Source: Seriola aureovittata | Taxonomy: Eukaryota; Chordata; Actinopteri; Carangiformes; Carangidae | DNA: 64,000 nucleotides | Reading direction: 5' to 3' | Assembly: GCF_021018895.1 (NCBI RefSeq) | Contig: NC_079381.1 | Span: 10,425,001 to 10,489,000, forward strand | Shown here: in pieces, positions 49,301 to 61,300 of the stretch | Layout of the letters: every line of letters begins with the position of its first letter | Position numbering within the stretch: position 1 is the first letter of the stretch | Made by a program: the position numbers and the translations under genes | Notes under the pieces: generated by a model | Told to the model about the DNA's origin: nothing | What the model saw: the letters and a program-made list of their open reading frames with translations, nothing else | The model's database searches: none

Positions 49301-52300
49301 TACAAGGAGGAAGAATGTACATGTAGTGTCTGACTAAGGACTGAGTAAAGACACCTCTCTATTTCTAACAGGAAAGGATAGTGAACCTGCAGAACGTCAA
49401 CACTCAGCTAGAGAAAACGTGACCCTTACATGTGTACAACTCAGTGTAAGAAATGCATTAAAAGCAGTAAAATGCTCAATAAAAGGTTAAAATCCAATGA
49501 CTCTTGATAGAATTCTGGCCATCAAAGTTGAAATTTTATTTGCAAACAATAGAATCATGGAGTTCTTATTTTATTCTCTAAAAATATGACATATCTAAAA
49601 CAATATTGGCTTTGCATTATGCACAGTTTTCATAAGGTGCTAATTCATTACATCCTGAGTTGTGACACATTTGTTTCAAGAAGTCAAAAAAACTCTAGGT
49701 CATGAAAGAGCAGAATGTAGAAGAGGGAACTTGTCGGGAATCACAAAGATATACTTACTATTGTCTGACAGTGGGAGCATCATTTGAAAAAAAAAAAGAT
49801 GTTCAAGTATTTAACGAATGGCAAGAATCACAGCCCTGCCAAATGTGGATGGTTTTACATCCATATAGTGATCTGTCTTTCCCATGTTTGCACCCGACAC
49901 TGCTTCCTTAAATGACTGATTCTGTAATTATAACTTTACATAAATAATTAGAATAACTGCCTCGCGGTTGTATGCCTCCGCCACCCAGACTAGTTTCAGG
50001 TTACATCCCTATTTATCCAGAGTCATATAAAATTATATATTAATTATTATATATATTAACCATTTGTGTGAAATTTTGTCATAATTGCTGAGTGAAGTCT
50101 TGAGCAATGGCTAAAAAGTGTTTTCTGAGGTCACCGTGACCTTTGACCTTTGATCACCGAGCCTTATCAGTTTATCCTTGAGCCCAAGTGAAGGTTTGTG
50201 CCAAATTTGAAGGGATTTCCTTGAAGAGTTCTGGAGATATTGCGTTAAAAGAGCCAAAATCATGTTTTGTGAGGTCACCGTGACCTTGACCTTTGGCCAC
50301 CAAAATCTAATCGGGGGATAGACGGGCGGATGAATGGATGGACGGACAGACAACCCAAAAACAGCTCTGGCTGTCGCCGGCACGGAGGCATAAAAAGGTC
50401 TTCCGAAGGACTTCCTCCACAATTGCGATGATGCATTCATGAAAACAGTTTCTGCATCCTCTGTTTATTGTGTTCTTATTTCTATAAACTGGACTGCATC
50501 TATAAAATATTGAAAATACTGTGAACGTTCTGTTCATCTTGAGTGAAAGATAGTTTAAGCAAGACTGCTAATGCTGGCGATTGGAAACCCCCACAAAGGA
50601 AATTAAGTGTTTTTGATTAAGGTTGATTATTTAGTAAAGACACACATGGATTGTGATAAACATGCATGCACACTCTCTCTCACACATAAAGCTTGTTGGG
50701 AGATGCTCCAAACCTCCTCTTCCTACATACCAGTAGTCCTCTACTAGAAACTGGTTTGAGGGGACACAAGGAACAGAGAAGAAGGCAATGGAAAAATTTC
50801 CCTTTTGTGTTTCAGGATGAGACATAAGTTAAATATCTTAATATTAACAAGAATAAATTTGCGTGGCAGATTTTCAATTGATATATGTGGATTTTATTCT
50901 TTAATGAAAATATGTTCAAATTGTATTTTTATGATGGTCTGACGCCATCAGGGCTCTTAACCCAGTCAAATGTTTTAAAGACACAAGGCTTGTAGACATC
51001 CCAGGAAAACTAATCATTTTCTAAATACCACATGGAAATAAAGTAAAAGCACACACACAACAGAAATAAAACACCATAGATACAATGGGGGTTAGAAATG
51101 GTTAATATTAAGAGGAGTTAGTAAGTAGTAGTACTATCAAAAAGAAATCAAAAGTGACCTTTTCACTTTTGCAAGTTATTTTTTTAGATAAAATATACAA
51201 ACACCTTGAGCCCTCAGGAGGAGCAGTGTACTGCGGTCTTGTCGACGATCTTTATTCAACAGGTGTGGTATGGTAAGAATTTCAGCTGATACCACAGTTA
51301 CACACGCACACATTTCATTACTTACATCATCTGCTTTGGAGCCCTGCTCCTGAAGATTCTTCTGTAGCTCCTCTACCTGACTCTGTTCCTCCATCAAACG
51401 CTGATTGATTAATCTTGATAAAGTCACAAAAGACCAGTCTTACAACATAGTTTTAACAGCAAGCTGTACAGTAGCAGATAAAAAAATCAGAGAGGCAGGC
51501 TTCTGGCTAAAAAGTCACTGACTGAAGGGCCAGTATAGACAAAGAAAATCTTTGTGGGGGAATAAATGGAAGATCGATCCACATTCTAACACAGGGAAAC
51601 ACAATCTCCCAACAGTCAACAAAATGGCTCTAAGACATGAACAAATCAAGATACTCTAGGTAGGAAACTATTCTCTTTGCTCTATTTTAGCTCAATTACA
51701 TATTGAGAACAAATTTAGTAGTGTTTTTCCTTGGCAAATGTTATTAACAATTCAGCCTCTTTTCTTTTGCTGCTAATGCTGCTAATCTGCATGTTGTTAC
51801 GCGCTTTTCTGACCTGTTCTCTGTCTCCAGTTCATTTTTTCTTCTGTTGGCATCCTCCAGTAGACTCTGCAACAGCGCAATCTTCTCATTGTCTGATCCC
51901 TCCTGGGCCAGCTTTAGCATCTTGTTCTCATGCTGAAGACGAATCAAGTGTTCTCTGTCAAAACAAACCGGAGAGTTAATTCCTTTCTGACAACACTGAT
52001 AACTGATCACATTTCATTGAAACAAACAATATTGGTTGTTATACAACTGTAATCAGCGACCCTACAGAATAATAACCTCAATATCTCTTTCTTCCTTCAT
52101 ATTATAATGGACAATGGACCTTCTGAGGTCAGTATTGTAATGTTCCACCCACAGACTGTATGGTGCCACCTGACTTATCCAAACATCTGAACCACATTTT
52201 CAGCACACTCTACTTGTGCATAACCGGAATGCCAGTGTACGCACGTTGTGTATCCACCTATGTAGGCACTCATTACTTTCTTTAAAATACGCCCTTAAAA

Positions 52301-55300
52301 TAACAGTGAAATACTGCGACACTGACTTCAGACCAGGTTATGCTGGTAAAGATAGCAATGCGACAAACAATGCGCCCAACCACACCTCAATTCAAGACCA
52401 ACACATCCATGAGTGCTCAGATGGGTGCTTTGCACGGGGTGTAAGACAGGGCCCACAGTGCGTGTGTGAGCCAATATAAGAACATAAGAACATAATATAA
52501 GATGGTGATTTATTCTAGTACTTGGCAAACTTAATTAATTCTACAAACACCTATTATGCAAACAGAATCATACAACAGCTCTGGTAACATTTGCAACAAT
52601 AACACTACTGCAACACTGCTCTAATACTACGTCATACTGACTGATACTGCCACTGAGTAGTCACTGATGATGTTATAACTTGAACCATCTCCCTGATGAT
52701 AAAACTATTGACAAGTTTCCTAAAGGAGTTTTTTAAATCGAAAACAACTGGACTAGGTTATTTGTCTGTGAAGACGTTTCACCTCTCATCCAAGAGGCTT
52801 CATCAGTTCGTGTACGCATCTGACCAGGCTAGGACTGGTCCTACTTTCTGGTGTGGAGACCCAGGTATTTAACCTCTTGTGGGCGTTCACAAGGATGATG
52901 ATGTCACTGGTTCCCTTTTGTGCTCCAAGTGTCAACGACAGTCGATTGCATGCACTGTCGTTGAAGCCTCTTGGATGAGAGGTGAAACGTCTTCACAGAC
53001 AAATAACCTAGTCCAGTTGTTTTCGATTTAAAAAACTCCTTTAGGATACTATGACCTGGACAAATGAGAATATACACAGGCCTATTGACAAGTTTATTTC
53101 AGTTCTGTTATCCAGTTTGCATTCCTGCATCATCTAAAGTTCATGTGTTTCCTCTGCAGTTTGCAGCGTCTGTGTCTTTACAACCACAATGTGAAATGCA
53201 GTTAGGGACTGCCAAAATCAAGAAGGTAATATTCAAAGTTGCAAGTGGTAAAATATGATCTGTGTGAAATGTGTTTAGAAGGCTGCTCAGTGTTCCCATG
53301 ATCTTCTCTTCTGTACACTAATTTAGTTGAATTGCTGTTTGTGCACCCACATTCACTTGCCCTTTTATTTTTCTTCTCTTCTCATAAAATATGAAAAAAA
53401 CAAACAGCAATGCACACAGTACAAAGGGGAGTAAATAAGGAGGACTGAGTCTTTGTACTCAGGTAAACACTAAAATAGACAGCGCAGGAGGCATCTGATA
53501 CTCAGGCAGCCTGGAAGTGAATCAGGCAATAAATTTTGGACACAAGGTTTATCTTAGTAATCTGTCTGTTTCTGATGTTTTATTCACTTTTCCAAATAGT
53601 GTGGCTTTTTCAGATAACCCGGCTTGCTTCAGCCCATCTACTCAACAGATTTGATCTTCCTGTTGACAGAACTGAGCACAGCCTGCTACTTGAGTCTTGT
53701 GTTTTTTTCAGGGTGTGGCTGCTGATTCTTTTCCGAGTGGAGAACTGGCTAAATGTTTCAAGACACTCTCACAGCTGCTGGCTAGTAAAGGTTAGGCCAA
53801 GGAGGGCAAGTAAGAGTTGAGAGGACGTTCCAGTGCAGCTTATTGGGTAAAAAGATCACATCACTGTTGGATTTCTTCTGGTGGAGTTCTGATTCCTACT
53901 CTACAGTAGGCTGAGAGAATAACTGTGTTTCCAGCTGTTTTCCTGGCTGTGCTCAGCTTAGACAAAAACTGACTGACAAAATCAACCCCAGATGCTGCTC
54001 ATAAAAGCAACAGGTTGAATTAGGCACAGACTACTTTTCACACTCACTATTGGACACTGAACTGACAACCAACAGACATAAATGAACATGAATCACCAAA
54101 GTACCCAGTTAGCAAGTTTGTTTTTCAAACACTGTTCTTCTCTCTAGACATTTCCCACGAAACATTGCTGTTGCAACATTTTACTTTGATCTTCGAACAC
54201 TTGCAGGATATGACATCACTTCAGGATACAACAGCTTCTCATTACCTCTGAAGGCTAATGAATAGCTTGGACTGGTTCTCATAAGCAGCTTTTGGAAGAT
54301 TAGGATTTCAATGTAAATCCACATTTTTCTAGGTTCACAAGTGCTGAGATAAAATCCAGGCAGTTTCTGACTACCAGCAGAAAACCCAGCCCTCTTGGAC
54401 AGCAGCAGTCAGGCTGATGTAACTCACGCACAACTATTACATAACTCACTACAGAGACAGCTCTTTTTAGGACAAACTCTCATCTACCTTAAAATGGCAG
54501 AAAGAGAAGGAGAAAGCTACAGACCATTTGGCTACAGCACCACGGACATTACTGTACACACACACACACACAACCAGCAACATCAAGAGAGGATCCCACT
54601 GTCGGCCCCTGTCATTATAAAGCACCTTTCAAATCTTATCCTTCATCTGGAATGATGGGTTTTTAACATACAATTTGCGATGCAGGGACAAAAATCTTTT
54701 GTCTTTTGCATCACAACATACAGTATTTCTAAAATACACAATACAGATGAATTTTCTTTTACATACTTTTTACATACTTTGCTGTGATATTTCTTCCTTT
54801 GTAAATCAGGATGTTTACATCTCTTTACATAACTAACCTACTGAATATAAATAGATTAAATAACAACCTTACTCTAGCAACAACTCTATATCACTATGTT
54901 CTCTCTCTTTTTTTTTTTTTAATCACTTAAGTGGGGTTCAAAAGTCATACCGAATCTCTGGGGTGGTGATCTCAGCAGCCAGTGAATCAGAGCCGTCATT
55001 GCTGACCAATGGGAACAGACCTGGGCAAACAGATAGTGGTGTTATTACAGGGTAAACCATGATAAAACAGGATATACTTGAGTGGTTGAGATTGATGTTT
55101 TTTTTCAGCCACTATGACATTTCTTTACTTGATGTAAGTTGTCCCTCTTGAGCCTGAACACAATGCAGCTCCTCAATAGTCTCCTTCAGCGAATCTCTCT
55201 CTGTCCGCATACGCTAGAAAGGAGACAGAGAGCAGAGAGTGTGAATAAGAGATACATAAAGCAGGATCTAGAATGAAAGTTCTCAATGTACTAAATGCCA

Positions 55301-58300
55301 ATAGAATTTGTCATATGTAAACCCCTTAGCTACCACTCTCATAACTTTATGCAAATGTGGCATTTGCAACTCTGATCTTACTTTACTTATTAAATCACAA
55401 AGTTAGGCACATTTTTCTGGTTTTAATATATCTGATTCCATCTATAAAATAGGTCAGAGAACATGTACTGTGGGATGTTTCTACAGAAAATGCATTTATC
55501 ATTTTACCAGTTTAATTAACTCATTCATTAATAAAGTGAATTGAACGTACATCTTTTTCTTTTTGCAGGGAGTCCACTTTTTCTTTGACGCGTTTATACT
55601 CAAACTCCATCTTGTCAGCCTTTTTAGATTCTTCTGAGAGTCTGTTCTGAAGTTCAACCACCTGTGCAGAGAGGCGACATTTAAAGTGAAGGCATTATCG
55701 ATCATGTGTGAGTATAATAACAGAGTATCGAAGCAAGTTCAGTTACATAGTCCAGCCGGGGCTGATGTAAATAATGATTTTTACATGTGAAAGTCAACAT
55801 GGCTGTCGGTTGGGTACCTGTCTCTTGTACGTCTCCAGCTGGCCCTTGGCAGCATTTGCCTTTCGTAGATCTTCTTCCAAACTGACGTTGGTCTGCATTA
55901 ACACTGTGTTCTTCTCCTCCATCAGCTTATTCTGAAAAATAGCGACAGAAATATAAGCTTCGTTTGCACTGTCCATCTTGTGTCTTACATGTTGTGATGA
56001 GTAAAAACTAAATGCTTCTTACAAACCAATGGATGTGTTGTAACGTGAGAAGAATTTAGTAAAACTCCTCACAATAAAAATATATATTTAATTTTGTCTG
56101 TTGTCTGTGTGAGACTGTGTACCTGTCTTCTGAGAAGTCCCATGTCCTCAAGTTTCTTTTTGTAGTGTTCCACTGTGCCCTCCAGCTTTGACACTTTGTC
56201 TGATGAGTGCCTACCAGGGGAAAAACAACAGATGGCTTAATTTTGTGATGTTATATTTGCAATGAGGAGGAATCAGAGAGCTTTTCTAAAGCTCTGTTTA
56301 TATAGTGACACACCTGTGACAAAGGAAATCTGAAATAACAGGATAGTGGTTCAACAATGCATTATTTTTCTTTTGTCATCTTCTATTTTTTTAACTCATT
56401 TTCACATCCATTAGGTCTTTGGTGCAAGACTTTTTTAACAATAGTGTCATGTTCATGTTTTTAATCAAGGTGATTCTCTGGGGGTTTTGTGAACAATGAT
56501 TAGAATCTCTTCTCTTGTTTAGTGTTTAGTTTAGTGTGCTTTACTCAGGTAATCACACTATGTTGAGGACTTAGATTTTACATCCCAACTTACCTAAGGA
56601 CATCCATCTCATCCTTGAGGGACTGGGCTTCATCAGCCAGTGACACAAGCTCTTCATTCTGTGACTTTACATCTAAAAGTTCTTTTTCAAGCTCCTCACA
56701 ACGGATCCGGTAGTCGTCTTTTGCTGCCTCCAACCTAAAATGAATTAGCGACAATAATCATCTTTCAAATCTGAACATATGAGTCATCAGCATCAGTAAA
56801 ATCAGCTCTCACTTTTTCTGTCACAAAATGTCTTTCCATCTAGTAACTCCACACCTGAAAGTTTCTTCCTGTAGCTGCTCCAGTTGTGTCTGCAGCTGGA
56901 GATGTCTGCGTCCAGCTGGGCTGTTTATATCCTCTATGGAGTCCGACTGGTTGAGTCTCTCCATCAGGACCTGGTTTTCTGCTAGCAAACTGCTCTTCTC
57001 CTCTTGCAAGGCTGCCACCTGAGGGAGGAAGGGTAGCGAAGAGGAAGGCAAAGAATGGAAATACACAAGAGTAGAAAGGGCAGGAAGATATGGTTCAGTA
57101 GTGAGATAAACAGAATCAGATGAATAAGGAGAAGACAGGGATTTGGATAATAAGAAAGGTGCAACATAGAGGAAAAGGCAAAAAAAAAAGGGGTGGCATG
57201 GAGGATAGGATGATAGGAGCATGAGAGGTGAAGATGGAAAGGATGTTAAAAAGAGAGAGAGAGAAGAGAGGCAGAGAAGGGAAACAAGTTAGGGAGGGAA
57301 ATGCACTGAAACTTTCAATTTATATCTCTCAAGCAACTCAAATCTATATGTAACAGTTTCTTTACAGCATTCAGTCCAAGTTATTCACAATCACTGCAGC
57401 ATCAACTCCAGTTACAAAGCAAGGACACAACAAACACACAAACCAAGAAGCTCCAACATTAAAGAGGGCTACATATGGTTTGATGTTGTCTTCTCAATGT
57501 GATAGACAGGGAATCAAACTCTCCACACAAAGCAAAGCAGAAGCTGGTTGTTTTCACTACCACATACCACCATGTCTAATCCCTGATTGTTGTTGGATTT
57601 GCCAATAACCATTTTCCAAAATATTGGGACTTTAAAATAAATGCCCTGACCTTCTTATGTGCCTAGACTAGTGTAAGTGATATCCACAAATTACATAGCA
57701 ACTGTAAGTGAGTAAGAGAGAGGGATCTTATTTAATGCCTTCTGCCTCACGCAGCACCAGTCTGGCAGTACTTTGGGTTTAATTTTAGTCGTGCACCACT
57801 GTATAGACTTGTGTTAAGTTCAATGTTCAAGAGAAATTTTGATTATTGTGCAGCTTGTGTATTATTTTTGGTAGACTCTAGACTTAGAAAATGAACTTTG
57901 CTTCTTAAACCTGTAGAATCCATTGCGTAGGATTTTCAAATATATTCACAAGCCAGCACAACATTATTAACTATGTCTGCCTTTTTATTTTGTTTAACAC
58001 TCCTGTGTGTAAAATGTATGCCATTTAAATGGCAGTAACACTGTTATGTGGAAGCAATCTCAGAGAACTTGCACCAATGTGAAAATTCTCTCACTGCAAC
58101 AAGCTTATATCACATCAAAGATGTGATCAGGACAGCTCAAAAAGCAGGAAATAAGGCGGGGCTCAAATATTCACTCTCAAAACCAGAAAAGGTTTTCCTA
58201 AAAACATCCATCATTCCTATATAGGTATTGAGTTACAGTATGTGCAGTGGTGCTGCTGATTGCTTAGTGATCATATTTTTTTAAATAAAAAAGGTTCTTG

Positions 58301-61300
58301 ATGTGTACTTCCACAAGAGAAAAAAGCCAAAATTATACCATAACATGTAAATAATATACAGTGTGTAAATATTTGACATATATTCAACAGTTCTGCCATT
58401 TAATGACTCCTTCCTCTTGGTCCAAAATCAAGCTTTTCCTCTTGCTGCCTACTAGCTGTGGGAAAGCATGAAACACAACAAGGTGAAAAGGGTCGGAGGT
58501 TATTATTGAAGGGGTGACACACCCACACAAAACTGCAGTTGTGACTGGTGTGCCCCAAGAGGACCAGGTGTACACGTGTGCACAAACACTTGTGCACAAA
58601 CATGTACACACACATGCACACATTGTTAGGAGAAGGGGGATCTGGATTCCAAAAGGGATGCTGGTGCAAGCAGACTGAAAAAAAAAATCAAGGACTATTA
58701 GACACACCACACGCCATGAATGGAGGGAAGAGACAGAAAGAAAAGAAAGTTTGGATTTACCCTCTCTTCTAGCTCATTAAACTCTAACCTCAGTCTATCA
58801 CGCTCCTCTTGGACATGGAGGGCCTTTAAAGCAAGGCACACAGTATTGAAATAGTCAGGAAATAAGAGGAAACTGAATTAATACAACAGGAGAGTAGGTA
58901 ACCCTTTAAAGTACAGCTCCATGTTCCTGCTGTTTCTGTGTCATTGGCAGAAAAATCAAAAAATCAAAATAATGATATCAAATATAATCATCTTCTATGA
59001 AGATGGATGGATCTTCCTTCTATTTGCCACAACTGATAATTGTTAAGGTAACAAAATAAAAAAAATCTTAAAAGTAAATGGTGTATCCACAGTACATAAA
59101 TCAGCTAATCAGTTGTTTTGATACCATTTAATTAAGGTGCAATTATGCAGAAAAGGGAGCTGCTTTTAAAGTGTAACCAAAAACAGTACGACAAAATCAG
59201 TCAGATAGTAAAAGATATGAACATCACAGAAAGAAAGTAAAAATATAACGGAATTGGGTGGCTGTGAATACTATGTATTTATACAAGTGGTTTTTTTTTT
59301 GCTATGAATATATTCAACTTAATAAACTATTAACTACATTGCTGCAAACTACAAGAAAAATGATCATTTATCTACCCTATGTCTCACCTTGATCTTTTTA
59401 GATAAAGATTAACAGTCTCAAATTTCACTGTCTTGAGAAAATGATCATGTTCAAGATTAATGACTGATATTCAACAGTTGAAATTATACCTCTGACTACT
59501 GCAGCAGACATATACATAATGGAATTCTTCTAACAATACTGATATTTGATTAATATTTTGATGACTAAGATGGAATTACCAAGACGTTCGTTTCAGTGTG
59601 TCATAATAACCATTTATCTTAATGTCTCGTTATTCACACACACTCACCCTGTGAATGTGTGTGAATAACTAACTTGTCAGACTCACTAGTCAGGGTAAGT
59701 GTTTCAGGTTAGGTTATTCAGAAATGTGACTAACAGCACACATAGCTATGTTGTACAAAATCAGCATTCAAAGGGCTTACGACATGGGGAGTTGCCACAG
59801 CAATAAACCAACCTGCATGTCAAGCTCACGACACCTCTGGGCGATCTCTTCCTTGGTAGCCAAAGCGTCATTCAGCTCCTCGACTGTCTTTTTCAGCTGA
59901 CAACAGAAAGAAAATCAAAGTCAAAACCCTGCAGATTTCATTTCCATTTGGATGAGACTACAGAAACACTCACTTACATCTCACAGACATGCTTGATCTG
60001 GGGATATACAAATACAAGAAATAGTCTGAGGTGTTTTTGAAGCATTATGTACACAGTAACGTTGACGTAGTAGTATTGCGGTTCTGTTGAAGCAAGCTTT
60101 TCCACAGATCCAGCTGTTTTACAGCTCTGTGGCCAAAAAGGAAGAGGGTAAGACGTGGGTTGAGGGTCCTGTTTCATAGTGAATGCTCAGAAAGTAAACG
60201 CACTTGTGTTGAGGTTTCAGTGGAAAAGGTGCTGGAGGGTGTCTATGTGTGATTTCAAAGATTTTAATATTGTACATTAAAAGTCAATTCTATTTAATTC
60301 AGGGCAGTTACATTTAAAATTAAATATTTTTGAATTCTAGACAGAATTAAGAAAATGTAAAACCATTTTCACTACTTGAAATTACAAATGAAGGTGTTGT
60401 CTTTCTAAAATATGAGATCCTACTGACAGCACTGTTAGAAAACAGACCTGCATTAAGAGCCAGCCCAGTGAGCTTCAATAAAGTCTCCATACCTGTCTGT
60501 CTAGATCCACATACGAGTCATTTCCTCCCGTCACCGGAGTCTCTTTACTCATCAGCTACAGAAACACACAAAAATAGGTTAAAGGTTGGAAGAAGATGAT
60601 GATGACAAGAAGATGCCTTCCTGCAGACCCACAGGATTAACATCTGATCCTGCAGACGTGACATCCCAATCCCACCTGCAAGCTTGTTTTATGTTAAAAA
60701 TCTGTCTGACCAATCCCACTTTATTCTCATTAATCAACTATCATCTGCAAATACTACTTCATATCGGTCTAGATAGCATGATCATCTACCTCTTGGATAG
60801 CTGTCATGACAACATGCTGCACTGACTCCTCCATCATCATTATGGTCTGGATGTATTCTGGAAAACAGAGAAAAAGAAACATTTATGAGGTAAATTCAAG
60901 CTTCTGCGTCAGCTGTTAACGTAATGTGATATAAAAACATTGTTTTCCAATATAAACTTCCATATCACAGACAGCGAAAACGCACACAAAATATGGAATA
61001 TGCACCTTGTTTCTGTTCACAGTTGACAGCGCAGCCCAGTAAAAGTTGTAGCATTCTCCCAAGTTCTGCTGCGTCGGAGTGTTCTCCAATGAGGTTAACG
61101 TCTGGTAGTGTGAAGTCATTAATGTGCTGCCCTAAGACCTAGACAGGAGCAACAGATGTTATCTATCTATATATATATATATTTCAAATAATCTAAATCT
61201 TTCATGATATGAAAATTAGATTATGAGGCCTGTAAGGATTAAGTGGGCAGTAGGCAATCTGAACTTCTCCTGCCCAGCAACATAGCGCTTTACGTCTGAA

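Larger units (their letters stand above)
49960..50392. mobile_element. Teleost MITE-like element with nuclear-receptor half-site clusters
   Basis: Ends are inverted relatives: TATGCCTCCGCCACC at 49971-49985 and, reversed, TATGCCTCCGTGCC at 50379-50392. Two internal segments about 143 bp apart repeat AGGTCACCGTGACCT followed by further TGACCT half-sites and 'CACCRA' or 'CACCAAAATCTAATC'-like text. I remember the family as abundant in percomorph genomes. It is non-coding. Boundaries beyond the inverted ends are uncertain. Confidence 0.6.
48438..51325 (-). other. hook3 intron 18
   Basis: 2.9-kb intron with the palindrome-carrying element at about 49960-50392. Remaining sequence is AT-rich without exons. 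Confidence 0.9.

Noticed and set aside
50111..50440. 109-codon open frame across the repeat with ERE-like sites
   Set aside because: It follows the dispersed repeat and its tandem GGAC/GGAT segment; no coding pattern.
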